Source: Ilex aquifolium (lineage: Eukaryota > Streptophyta > Magnoliopsida > Aquifoliales > Aquifoliaceae). From it: a DNA stretch of 64,000 nt. This document shows, one piece after another, positions 12,621 to 23,690 of this stretch; position 1 is the stretch's first letter, and every line of letters begins with the position of its first letter. A model generated the notes under the pieces. The model was not told the origin of the DNA, ran no database searches, and worked only from the letters and a program-made list of their open reading frames with translations. The position numbers were made by a program, and so were the translations under genes. Location: NCBI GenBank assembly GCA_951799425.1, contig OX637399.1, positions 19,876,001 through 19,940,000 of the forward strand, read 5' to 3'.

Positions 12621-15007
12621 CTAGATGTCCCACTCGGGATCCAAGTATTCCTCTAGTGAAGCCTCTCCATGGCCCGGCTCATTAGCACCGAGCTCCTCCT
12701 CTGGCACCAAATCTGAAAAAGGTTCAACTGTAGGGGTGAGCACGAAGCTCTGTAGAAAAATCCTCCCAAACCCAAACAAGGTTTAGAAAAGTATATAAAA
12801 CGGTAGGTCTCATTTCACCAACATATATAATTTTTGAAGTAAAACCAGGACATTTAAATAGATCTCAAGTTTAAGGAACATTAGTAATTGAATGATTAAG
12901 TAGAACCACTATACAGTTAACAAACCATATCCGAATATAATCCAATCCACCATACACTGTTTCCACAAGTTCTCGCGGAATCCCATACTTCCCCAAGACT
13001 ATTGTAGAAACCGTCTATGGTAGAATGAACAATGACCATTTCCAACTTTAAGCCATTTAGGAAGGGCGCCTTCCGATGCATTGTCCCATACCAATACATC
13101 GGCCAAGACGATCCAACCCATCATCCCATGTATATTGGTTCATCCCCGTACCATGTATGTTGATTGCTTCTCATGAATCCACCCAACGATTATACCTAGT
13201 CCACCAATTACAATCACAATCACAAGCACTTTAGGAAAGGGCGTCTACCATCTCACTGGCAGTGACGAGTCCCTTCCCAGGAAAAGTATATCATCCCTTG
13301 TTCGAACTCCAGTGAACGATAGTGGTCGCATTACCACATGACAACCCACTACAAGTGTTAGGAAACCATCACCCCCACTGGGATAGACTAACCTCTAACA
13401 CTCTACGGCATCTCTCGAAGGCAATCCAAGTCCCTCACAACAACCATACAAATGAGGAAACCAAAATATTCTCAAAAACCTCCAATTTTCTCAGGTAGTT
13501 GTACAAAGAGCAATATAAGAAAATGTACAAGAGATCATCCTAAATACCATTTTTGTTGTTCAATCTGAAACACTAAAGTTTTGAAATCAAGCACCTATAA
13601 GTAATCAAACTTTGGAATCATTACAAATGAATATTAAGCTTGGAGTATAAAGAATAAAGGCGCACCAAGCTTGAACATCACGGACAAAGGAGGAATTAAG
13701 ATTTAACGGAACAATCATGTATGGCAATAAATAACAAAGGACTATCAAGGTGTGAAATCAAGAACAAATGATTATGAAGCTTAGAGATCAAGACCAAAAG
13801 AAAACTCAAGTCTTGGAACCGAGGATAAAGAATATCAAGTATTGAATATCAAGCTTAGAAGTCAAAAGAAAGGAACAATCATATATTGAAATCAATAACA
13901 AAGGAGAAGTCAAGAGAAAAACACATCTCCCTTGAAGACTAGGGTTTGGCAAGAATCAAGGAGATTCAAGGGTTACCCAACAATCACAATATTTTCCACA
14001 TGGCATCAATTGCAAGAATAGCAAGAATTAAGGATTGGATAGCATACATATAACATTTAGAGTGAAAAGATACATATAAATAAACCTAGCCTCAATGTAA
14101 GATAATGGAAGAAAACCCCTACCTTTCTTCTTCCTAGGTGTTCTTGAAAACTTGAAGTTTTGATCTTCTTCAAAGTGCAAATCCTCCCTTGATCTTGTGT
14201 TTCCCCCTTTATCTCTTGTTTCTCAAAGCTTTCTAGGGTTGTAAATGGTGTATGGAGGCTAAAGGAGGCGTCCTTATGTATTTATACGGTGAAAATTGGC
14301 CTCTTGTGCGCGATTCTGCAACCCAGAGTTCGTAAGTCACGTTCGAACGTCATTGGCGTTCGAACGTTCGTCACTCCCAGTACTTTTGTTTTTCCATTAG
14401 ACAAAGAGTACTGGAACGCACTTACGTTCGAACGTTATTCACGTTCGAACGTCGATTCACATTCGAACGTCATTTCACGTTCGAACGGAATTCCTGTTTT
14501 TGCTGAAACTTCCAGTGCAGTTTTGGCCTATTTAGAGATTGATTTGGAAATTTTTCATGAGATATACTTTTGTAGCCCTAGATGTCTACTATCTACTGTC
14601 CAAGTTTCAGATCAATTGGATATAAGGATAAAAATTTATGACCAAAATACTAGAAGGTGTCCCAACTCCTTTTTACCCAAATTTTCTCTAAGTGTGTTTT
14701 CACTCCGGAATATTTCCTAACTTCCAATACATCTCATATTACCACTCCCAAGGTTGTTCGACGTTCCGGATTCAATGGACACCTTATTTTGACCTAAAAA
14801 TATTTAGAAATTCATCTAATCACCCTTTCCAAGTTTAAATGTCTTGGAAACTCAAACTTCCCAATCAATATGCATCTCTAGCATTTCTCTTACTATTACA
14901 ATCTATATAGTTCATTCTTACATCATTACACACATCCTCATTTTTTTACAACAATTATTTACTATATATCTATATACATATATAAAAGAAAAATACGGGG
15001 TGTTACA
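12621..15007 (-). repeat. Diverged Del-like LTR fragment
   Basis: The segment ends GGGGTGTTACA at 15007, which on the minus strand is a typical TGTAACACCCC LTR start. A TATAAATA box lies at 14279-14286 on the minus strand. Near 12730-12770 a stretch resembles the array LTR (GGGGTGAGCACGAAGC against GGGTGAGCACAACGCC). The other LTR end is missing because the array abuts it. It is probably the host LTR into which the array element originally inserted, but the second flank is outside the window. No coding region is seen. Confidence 0.6.
14341..14488. repeat. CGTTCGAACG palindrome cluster upstream of a TATA box
   Basis: TTCGAA cores, most within CGTTCGAACG, lie at 14342, 14359, 14427, 14444, 14462 and 14480, so neighbours are 17-18 bp apart. 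The nearest core is about 55 bp upstream, in the transcription direction, of the minus-strand TATA at 14279-14286. An AGTACT...AGTACT pair sits between the first two and the rest. Confidence 0.85.
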
Positions 15008-15490
15008 TATTTGCAATAAAATAAGGTTTACCCGTTAGAAAACTTGATTTATCGTGGACTCCGGGCACAGTGATTGCTTGTGATCTACAAGTAAATTTCT
15101 TATAGTAATTTAGATAATTCATTAATTATAACTTTTGATGTTTTCATATTATCACTGCTAAATATTCCAATTGAGATCACTCCTCAGTTGATTCTCAATT
15201 GAGTTCGAAAACTTGATCATTAATAATTACTATGTGGATTTGAAAGGGTATCCCCGATGCTTTAGTATTTTCAATTATTGTTTTAAAACCAAATTTCAAA
15301 ATATCTACAACAATTCTTTCAAAAAAAATTTATTTTATTTTTCTTTGTTCTAAGTTTTTCTCAATTACCTGTGGTTCGACTTCGGACTTCCGAGTATTAT
15401 ATTACTTCGCACAACCTGCACTTGGGTGATCAATTCTAAAGTTGTAGCACACCACTTCCCAAGACTCCTCCTGCTGTTGCACTTGATCAG
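15008..15490 (+). other. Possible plus-strand LTR end (U5-like)
   Basis: Near 15370-15440 the order CCTGTGG-TTCGAC...ATTATA...CCTGCACTTGGG resembles the U5 end of the Athila-like LTRs elsewhere in the window, which have CCCTGTGGATTCGAC and later TGCACTTGG. The rest is AT-rich and non-coding. No boundary or primer site is visible. Confidence 0.3.
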
Positions 15491-16900
15491 TGAACTACTG
15501 ATAACATAGCTCTAGGTCAATTATAGAGTAGTATAGATCAACCCCATAGCTCTCGGATTGGATTCACTCGACAGAGGGATGTCTAGCATTATGGGAGATC
15601 AGAGGGGCATATGCAAGGAGGTACAATGTCTTAGGCACATACTACAGAATATAGGATTCATCGATAAGGACGAGCCAGAGACATAACCCTTAGGGAAGAG
15701 ATGGTGGACGCGGTGGAGATGAAACCACTGGAGCTACTTAGAGACTTTAGTATAGGACTATATGAGAGTTTTGAGTGTTTTATTCATTTTTGGTCTGTAC
15801 TTAAGTACTTTATTTTTTGTTGACTTTTTCATTTTGTTGTCTTTCATTTATTTTGATTAGCCTTCATTTGTCAGGACATACTCTTAGTCCTATTATTGAT
15901 GTTTTCTCATATTAGACTTTGAGTTATATGTCTTATTTGTCCTTTTCTTATTTTACATGCATGATTTAGCTAGTTGGTTTGTATTATTACCTTTTTGTTG
16001 TACCATGATTATAGATCATCATTGGATTGACATTTATAGAAAATAAAAAAAGAATATGTTGGGTAAATTGATTCTATATTGTGATTGTCATGGGTCATCA
16101 TTGGATTGACATTTATGACAAAAATGGGGAGAATATTTTAGGTACATATGGGAAAAATCGGGGAGACTTACTCTTGACTAGCCTAGGTAAGTTGCAAGTG
16201 AACATAATAAGGGGGAATTTTTTCAAATACTCGGAGGGAATACATTTACAGATTTAGCATAAAGTCACCTATTTTACACTTGTTTATTTTTCACTTGGTA
16301 TTAAACTTGTGAAAACTAACAAAGGGGGAGAATTTAATTTGATTGACATTGTTATATCAATAGGTTCTCAAGCATAAGGGGCGAAGTAGTTCATCATATT
16401 TGCATTTGCATGATGTACAGATGAATATGACCTATGCTTAACTTAGTGTTTTCCAAACCTATGATTATGTTATGTATTTCTAACATATGATGTTTTTTAC
16501 AAGGTTTTGGTTTGAGTGGTGATGTGCATGACTATGATCTTTAAGCTACATCTAAAGAAGTAGATCTTGTACTTAGATAGAGATTTAGGACATTTACATG
16601 AGTGTTGAGATTAGATTTACAATTCGTTTTGTTCAATAGTTTCTGAGTTATAAACTTAATTTTTTACTTTTGTATTTTGTCATGAAATTGTCAAAAAGGC
16701 AAGATATTTAGATCACATATTGTAATTGGTTAATTTCATGGAGTCCATCGTAAATCTCAACTTATTTCACAGTCATGGTGCTATAAAAATTGAAGACCCG
16801 AATGAGTCATTGAAGGAAGGATATTAGGCGTCAAAGGTACATCATTCACACTCTGAATGAACCTTTAAGCTTAGGACAAAAGGTAATAACCTAGATACCT
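15491..16900. other. Unassigned, gene-free stretch
   Basis: AT-rich sequence with no convincing reading frame. Short phrases such as CAAAAATGGGGAGAATATT near 16120 resemble the purine-rich stretch before the 3' LTR of large copia elements, so this may be the decayed 3' end of such an element. I could not define an end. Confidence 0.25.
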
Positions 16901-16929
16901 AATGTGATCCCTTGGTAGCTAACTTAGGA

Positions 16930-18150
16930 GGATTATGGTTAAATGGTATCGGAACTAATCCATGGATGGCTCCTAGGTGTTTTTCAACGAAAAGATTTTC
17001 TAAAACCATTTTGTGTTTTTGGAAACATAGATTGAGCCATTATTGGATCTCTTAAGCAACACCCTTTAGTGCTCAAGAGGACAAGTTTTTTGCTTAGTTT
17101 TAGGCTAAAAAAATTAGTAGGGACCGCCCTATGCTCGCTAGCATTCACTAGATTGGCCTCTTTATGACTTAGGAAAGAAAAAGGGAAAAGGCAAAAAAAA
17201 TGGAAGGGATCAGGGCTCGCCCTATGACCACCACCTTATGACCGATCAAGCGGTTGTTCGCGAATCTGAGTTTTCTTGTTGACCAAGATTACCCTTATTC
17301 CGAACCTATAAATAGGGAAAACCTTTCCTACATCTAGGTCAAGTCTTCAGACATTCTTTTGAAGAGAGAAATCTATCAAAAAGACAAAATAGCTTCCACT
17401 ATAACCCTAGATCTATAAGACACAAGGCTACTTTCTAGAGATTCTACCCAACCTCATAAATTGGTGTTGAAGATCTTGAATGGTTTGAACCAAACCCATT
17501 AGTGTGTGCATTCTAAGGATCGTTGGCATGCTTACGATTGCTTGAGACCTAGAGGATCCTTTGCGAATGTGATTCCATGTGAGGTTACATATAACACTAG
17601 AGAGGGAGTCTGAATGGAGAGGCTTATTGAAGGAAGGGAACATCTAACCATTGTATTGGTTAAGGTATAAGACTATAGTACTTCTAAACTGATTTTGGGT
17701 AGTAGATTAGGCTTTGATGAACTAGTAGAGGTTCCCCGCAGTTTTTCCCGAGGAGCGTCTCCGCATCGACAAATTGCTCGTGTTCTTTACTGTTTTTATA
17801 GATACGCTTGCGATTGTTAGCACACGCCACACTATGTGTTTGATATATTAAATTCTTGACATATAAATCATTCATAGTTGCACATTGGGTTTGGGTTTTG
17901 GGATTTGGGTTCTCCATGTGAGATTGAGTGTTTGTGTGTTTCATTGCTAAAATTAACAACATCAATCTTCATGGGTTCATGGGGTCGTGGTGATTAAAAT
18001 GGGTTCTCACATTTAATTGATAAATATTTGTAAAAAGAGGTAATTGTGGTATAACTAGGTTTTAATTTGCAATCAATTGTGCTTAAAATCAAAAAACCTA
18101 TTCACCCTCTTGTAGAAAGTGTTGTGCGCTCTACGTGTGTAATTGTGAGG
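16930..18150 (+). repeat. Copia-like LTR remnant, plus orientation
   Basis: A TATA box (CTATAAATAG, 17306-17315) is followed by a transcribed part. The end near 18090-18130 (CCTATTCACCC...) is typical of plant copia LTR U5 ends. Parts at 17690-17760 match, in reverse complement, 18803-18870 of the next entry, and U3 phrases near 16980-17160 match 35457-35735. The start is uncertain and no primer site follows, so this is a fragment. Confidence 0.5.
17306..17315 (+). promoter_or_regulatory. TATA box of copia-like LTR
   Basis: CTATAAATAG preceded by ATTCCGAAC. The inverted copy keeps the same context at 19229-19236, which supports both as the LTR promoter. Confidence 0.5.
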
Positions 18151-18441
18151 AATTATCTACTTCATTTCTCCCCTTCCCAGAAAAGTAGACCTCAAATTTG
18201 AGTAGTTTGGTGATTTTTTGATCTGAAAGGGTTTTGGGATTTGAAACTAGTATGGAAGGGGAGTAGATTGGTGTTGTAAGCATCCCAAATGGTGGAGTGT
18301 AGAGGGGAGAATAGAAGGAAAGAAATCAGGGTGTTGGGCAGAAAATTAGGTGAGGCTAGGGTTTTCCAAGGAAGAAGAAGAAGAAGAATGTTGTGGGGGA
18401 GATTAGGTGGATCTTCCCTTACGATTAAACATGCGGGTTTC
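18151..18441. other. Spacer between inverted LTR pieces
   Basis: About 290 bp of G-rich DNA with a short GAA run near 18376-18390. I see no gene, primer site or recognised repeat. Confidence 0.4.
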
Positions 18442-19267
18442 TGGACACTACCTAGAGGGGGATGAATAGGTTAATAAAAATTATGTTTAAATAAACACCA
18501 ATTTTATCCTAATTCTACACCTATGACATCTGCACAATGATATTGCAATTAAGCATGAAAACCCCTTTTCAATCACCACGACTTTTTAAACATATGAAGA
18601 TTGGTGTATTAATTTTATTAATTTCAATGCTCAACACTAAACCCAATGACAAAAAACCCAACCAAGGAATTATGTAAGATATGAATACTCAATCAATGAA
18701 TTTATCAAACTCATAGTGTCCGTATGTGCTCAAATTGCAAGTGTATATGTAAAAAAAATAAATAACATAAGTAATTTGTTGACATGAAAACCCTACTCGA
18801 AAAAAACTATGGGGAACCTCTCTAGGGTTTACCAAAGCCTATTTCACTATCCCAAAGTCAGTTTACAAGTACTTGAGACTTATAGCTCAATCAATATCAT
18901 GGTTAGACACGCATGTCCTTCAATAAACTTCTCTGCTGAAAGTCCTTCTTCGACGTTTTGGATAGCGTCACTTGAACTCCCCGCCACACAATTCATTTAG
19001 GCCTCGAGCGATCTTCTCTACCAAGATCCTTGGGATGCACACTTCTAATGGGTTTGGTTTAACAAACCAAGTTCTTCTCAAACATGTGAGATTGGATAGG
19101 AATCACAAGATGATAGCCTTTGAATTTTAGGGACCTAGGGTTGTGGTGAAGTTCTTAAGATGTAAGATAAACTAATTTCTCTCTAAAAAGCTTACAAGAG
19201 GCTTACTCTAGGTTGGAAAGGCATCCTATATTTATAGGCTCGGAATAGAGTTTGTCTTGGGTCTAAG
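18442..19267 (-). repeat. Copia-like LTR fragment, minus orientation, U3-truncated
   Basis: It starts TGGACACTACCTAGAGGGG, the complement of a classic copia LTR end (CCTCTAGGTAGTGTCCA). It carries the reverse complement of 17690-17760 and a minus-strand TATAAATA at 19229-19236. Similarity stops about 40 bp upstream of the TATA, where the Athila-like RT sequence begins, so the junction at about 19267 removed the rest of U3. Confidence 0.55.
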
Positions 19268-21741
19268 AGGGTCACTGTGGTTAAAAATGATGCCAATGAG
19301 TTGGTACCAACCTGAGTTGTCACAGGATGGTGAATGTGTATAGACTACCAGAAACTCAATTTTGAGACTAGGAAGAACCACTTTCCTCTTCCCTTTCTCG
19401 ATCAAGTCTTAGAAAGAATTGCAGGTTATGCTTTTTATTGTTTCCTAGATGGGTATTATGGGTACAATCAAATCGAGATAGCACTTGATGACCAAAAGAA
19501 AACAACATTCACATGCCCATTCGGTACTATTGCATTTAAAAGGATGTCATTTGGACTTTGTAATGCTCCTACAACATTTCAAAGATGCATGTTAAGTTTG
19601 TTTAGTGATATGGTTGAGAGAATTTTGGAAGTATTCATGAATGATTTTTCTGTGTATGGAGATTCATTTGAATTATGTTTAACTCACCTGGAAATGTTTT
19701 TGATAAGATGTAAGGAGACCAATCTGGTGCTTAATTGGGATAAATGTCATTTTATGGTAACATAAGACATTATTTTGGGTCACATTGTGTCATCAGAAGG
19801 TATAAAATTGACAACGCAAAACTAGATCTGATAGAAAATTTGCCTCCTCCTAAAACTGTTAAAGATGTCCTATCATTTCTTGGACATGTAGGGTTCTATA
19901 AGAGATTCATCAAAGATTTCAGCACCATATCAAAACCCATGTGTCATCTCCTAAGTCAGGATGTAACTTTCTTATGGAATGAGGCATGTCAACAAGCATT
20001 TGATAAGCTTAAAGATATGTTAATTTCTGCTCCAATAATGCAATCTATTGACTGGACGCCACCCTTTGAATTGATGTGTGATGCAAGTGACTATGCTGTG
20101 GGAGCAGTGTATGGTCAAAGAAAGAAAAAAAAAACCTTATGGGATCTATTATGCAAGCAAGACTTTGAATGATGCTCAAATGAATTATTCCACAACTGAA
20201 AAGAAATTGCTTGCTATGGTTTTTGCTCTAGAAAATTTTTGTTCTTATCTATTTGGTTCATCGGTCATTGTGTTTACTGATCATGCAGCGTTGAAGTATT
20301 TGCTCCCAAAAAAGACGCAAAACCACGACTTTTGAGATGGATACTCTAAGAATTTGACCTAATCATTAAAGACAAAAAAGGGGTAAAAAATGTAGTGGTA
20401 GATCATCTATCAAGGCTGACGTTTGAATTCCACGAGGACAAGTTACCAATCAATGAAAATTTTCCTGATGAACAACTGTTCACAATCTTGGAAGCAGCAT
20501 GGTATGCTGATATTGCTAACTTCTTAGCCACTAGTACATTCCCCCTTCCTTTACCATGATGGATAAAAGGAAATTTGTAAGAGAAGTTCGTAATTTCTTT
20601 TGGGAGGATCCATACGTGTTTAAATACTGTAAGGATCAAATCATAAGACGTTGCATACCCAATCAAGAGATCAAATAGGTAATTTCTTTTTTCCATTTTG
20701 AAGCATGTGGTGGCCATTTTTTGTCAAAGAAAACCACTGCAAAAATCTTGTAGTGTGGATTTTATTGGCCCACACTTTTTAAAGATGTCCGTGCCTTTTG
20801 TTTGACATGTGATAAATGCCAAAGGTTGGGGAGTATTTCTAAAAGAAACAAGATGCCCCTGAACCACATACTGGTAATTGAAATTTTTGAATGTTGGGGC
20901 ATTGATTTCATGGGACCATTTCCTCCTTCCTTTGGCTATCTATATATCCTAGTGGTTGTCAATTATGTGTCCAAATGGGTTAGCAATTCCATGCCGAACA
21001 GTGATTAAATTTTTAAAAGAAAATATCTTGTCCCAGTTTGGAATTCATAAATCTATTATAAGTTATGGGGGTGCTCATTTTTACAATCGTCCTTTTGAAA
21101 ACTTGATGAAGAAATATTTGATTTCTCATAAAGTTGTAACCCCTTATCATCCCCAGACTAGTGGACAGGCTGAATTGGCTAATCGAGAGATTAAAATAAT
21201 TTTAGAAAAAAGGTAAACCAAGACCGCAAAGATTGGTCATTACAACTAACTGATGCGCTCTTGGCATATCGCATTGCTTTTAAAATAATTTTGGGCATGT
21301 CTCCTTATCGATTAGTTTATGGAAAGCCTTGTCACCTACCTATTGATTGGAATACAGAGCATACTGGGCTATTAAAACCATGAACTTTGACTTGGACAAG
21401 GCAAGAATATCAAGAAAACTTCAGATCAATGAGTTGGAAGAATTGAGAAATGAGGCTTATGACAATGCTAAAATTGCAAAATAGTAAGAAAATCTTTTGT
21501 TCCTTCCCAGAAAGTTCTCCTATTCAATTCAAGGCTCCGTATGTTTCCTGGTAAGTTGAAGTCAAGATGGACTGGGCCTTACATTGTAAGGCAAGTGTTT
21601 GGACATGGAGTAGTGGAGATAGAGAATCTTTCATATGGTAATGTTTTTACTGTTAATGGTCAACGTCTCAAACCATTTCACGAAGAGTTTGTAAAGGATG
21701 TGGAATCCATTGTTCTAATGAATCTAGAATATTTTGAATAA
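19268..21741 (+). pseudogene. Athila-like pol remnant (RT, RNase H, integrase)
   Basis: RT motifs are readable (MCIDYQKLN, FPLPFLDQVLERIAG, FGLCNAPTTFQRCM, with the catalytic-site region FMNDFSVYGD near 19640-19670). RNase H follows (LMCDASDYAVGAV near 20070-20110, [11 protein letters not shown] near 20275-20310). The integrase has a CDKCQRLG zinc-binding end (20800-20835), a core with [18 protein letters not shown] (20900-20960) and the [16 protein letters not shown] stretch (21150-21200). The C-terminal [10 protein letters not shown] region lies at 21560-21590. Sequence order and wording match the minus-strand element closely. It is a fossil with roughly ten breaks. Confidence 0.85.
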
Positions 21742-21825
21742 TTTTTTTGGGGGTTCAGACACCGAGAAGGGTCGAGTCATGAAAATGACCATCCCAAGGA
21801 CCCAACCCTACCCGAACACTGTCTT

Positions 21826-21832
21826 TATAAAA
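21826..21832 (+). promoter_or_regulatory. Possible internal TATA box downstream of pol
   Basis: TATAAAA about 85 bp after the pol remnant and 97 bp before the ATG of the membrane mini-frame. A TATA-like element lies at nearly the same place (103 bp before the ATG) in the minus-strand relative. Inference only. Confidence 0.35.
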
Positions 21833-21922
21833 CGTCGAAACCATAATCACTTTTCACACTTCACTTCGCCGCTCCTCTTCTTCTTCCCCTTTACCTTTGA
21901 GGATCATCATCTGCAAAACTCC

Positions 21923-22069
21923 ATGACTATACACTCAATAGATACCATCCTTTGTTTTATATTTTGTATTTTAATTCTTTATCTACTAATGGGATTTTTT
22001 CTTCTTTATGCATTTACGCATAGGGGTTCCAATGTTGAGCAAAACCATGGTTTTTGTAAAGCTGAATAA
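21923..22069 (+). CDS. Putative single-pass membrane mini-protein (48 aa)
   Basis: Starting at MTIHSID, the frame has a run of about 22 hydrophobic residues (ILCFIFCILILYLLMGFFLL) flanked by a polar N-terminus and a THRG basic end, which would make a single membrane-spanning peptide. I chose this ATG because similarity to the frame at 44420-44530 of the younger element starts exactly here. Over 36 compared codons I count about 14 that differ only synonymously and about ten conservative replacements, the pattern of a selected protein. It follows pol and a possible internal TATA. I do not recognise a family. A role like that of other small membrane proteins of retroelements is speculative. Confidence 0.5.
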   Translation: MTIHSIDTILCFIFCILILYLLMGFFLLYAFTHRGSNVEQNHGFCKAE

Positions 22070-22464
22070 ATGGAATAAAATTGTGTATTTTATTTGTAGG
22101 ACTTCTGCAGATGAACAAATCTCTCTCTTTCAACCCTAATTGCACTTTGCGTATAATGGTAAATTCGAAACATTGGGGACAATGTTGAGTTTTGGTTGGG
22201 GGGGGGGGTGAGAAATATGAGTATTTATACAGTTTGAGTATTTTGAGTATTTGTACAGTTCATATTTGTAGTATTTATACAATCTGCTTCTCATAATTTT
22301 GTCTTGATCGTATTCATACTGATCGTTCTCATACAGTCTTGGTTGTATTTTGTACCACCATATTTCCAAAAAAGAAAATTATCATGTCTTTAAAGGCAGC
22401 TTCAATCATCTTTGTGATTGACAGACGTTAAAGAATCAGATAGGGTGTCTTAAGCCTAGCAAAC

Positions 22465-22887
22465 ATGGATGATAACAATTTTTGGTTTAGTTTAGGTGTT
22501 TTACGCACATTTCCATATGATGTACATTTTGCAATAATGAAAAAAACAAGACTGGTAAGAAAAATTGAAATCCAAGAAAGACAAGTGAAACCATTATGTG
22601 GAAGAAGCACTTATGCTAAATGTCGCTGCGCCAAACGACTTGGTGCATGTAATCAATGTGGCAGGCTCTTTCATATGAAAGCATATAATCAATGTTCTGA
22701 ACCAATTTCTGGTCGTGCACTTGATCGTTTAGACTGGATAGTGTATGGGCAGAGAAGGATTTTCCTGAGATGCCATACTATACTAGTCATGTGCTTACAC
22801 ATTATGTGCGATAAGAAATTACAAGAGTCACTGATTTTTCAAACAAAATGGAGACAAGGTAAGACTCGGATTAGAAATTTTCTTTGA
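22465..22887 (+). CDS. Small basic CCHC-like accessory protein
   Basis: The first 87 residues match the frame at 43811-44074 of the younger element almost throughout (WFSLGVLRTFP identical; CSEPISGRALD identical). A cysteine/histidine pattern C-x2-C-x4-H-x6-C (ACNQCGRLFH...QC) follows a Lys/Arg-rich stretch and a conserved PLCGR. This is close to, but not the same as, a retroviral zinc knuckle (C-x2-C-x4-H-x4-C). Codon changes between the copies are mostly synonymous; for example, the ten codons of FSLGVLRTFP differ at seven bases with no residue change. Similarity continues beyond this frame, so the ancestral protein was probably longer. It lies between the membrane mini-frame and ORF3. No known family recognised. 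Confidence 0.5.
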   Translation: MDDNNFWFSLGVLRTFPYDVHFAIMKKTRLVRKIEIQERQVKPLCGRSTYAKCRCAKRLGACNQCGRLFHMKAYNQCSEPISGRALDRLDWIVYGQRRIFLRCHTILVMCLHIMCDKKLQESLIFQTKWRQGKTRIRNFL

Positions 22888-23141
22888 CTGAGTTGGGATA
22901 AGCATGTTTGTGGGGAATGAAAGATCAATGGTCCGAACCACTTCTATAAAAATGTAAATATTCTTTTGTTAAATGTACAAATTCCTTTTGCTGAAACAAA
23001 GATGTGGGCCGAGTAAGAAATGTCCTAAAATGCCAACGAAATTGTAGCGTGGGTAGGGACTTATCCTGAGACACCATATTTCTCCAAGTTTTATTTGTGC
23101 ATTTATTTTTCTAGTATTCATTTTTGTTACTTTTGTATGTA

Positions 23142-23172
23142 AATATATATATATGTATATATATATATATAA
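23142..23172. repeat. AT microsatellite
   Basis: An almost pure (AT)n run, directly before the palindrome cluster that precedes ORF3. Confidence 0.9.
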
Positions 23173-23190
23173 ATTTTGATTTTAGGTTGG

Positions 23191-23462
23191 CGTTCGAACG
23201 CCAGATCCATGTTCGAACGTAGGAAGCTTATAGTACCTAAGGCTCTGCAGAGAACCAAAGTACTGGGAGCAAACTTAGTTCAAACACCAGATCCACATTC
23301 GAACTCCACTTACATATTCGAACGTCAAGAGCTTACAGTACTTTTCATTCTCTCCAGAAAACCAAAGTACTGGGAGCAACCTTAGTTTGAACGCCAGACC
23401 ACGTTCGAACGTACTTTTAAAAATCCTTATACCGTAGTTTGAACGTCATTCACGTTCGAACG
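23191..23462. repeat. GTTCGAAC palindrome pairs before ORF3
   Basis: Cores (some with one mismatch) lie in pairs at 23193/23212, 23298/23317, 23386/23404 and 23438/23455, each pair 17-19 bp apart. AGTACT-type inverted segments lie between some of the pairs. The last core ends about 15 bp before a TATA box. The minus-strand element has the same arrangement at the same place. Confidence 0.85.
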
Positions 23463-23475
23463 TTGGCTTTCTGGG

Positions 23476-23482
23476 TATAAAA
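23476..23482 (+). promoter_or_regulatory. Putative internal promoter TATA for ORF3
   Basis: TATAAAA in GGGTATAAAAGGC, 215 bp before the ORF3 ATG at 23691 and 15 bp after the last palindrome core. The younger element repeats the geometry (TATA at 43077-43083, ATG at 42859). Its activity is inferred. Confidence 0.5.
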
Positions 23483-23690
23483 GGCTAGATCGTCTTCTCC
23501 ACTTCAGAAAACGTCCCAACCCCTTTCAAAACTCAAACCCTAGGCTGCCCTTTCAACTACCTAAGCTTCAAAGCTTCTCTCCCTTCACTTTTTGCTCAAA
23601 AATCATTCACCCAAACCATTTTTCTCATCTAATCTCCTACTTTTAACCGAAAATTTCAGCCCATTCTTCCTCTAAAACCCCCAAATCAAA

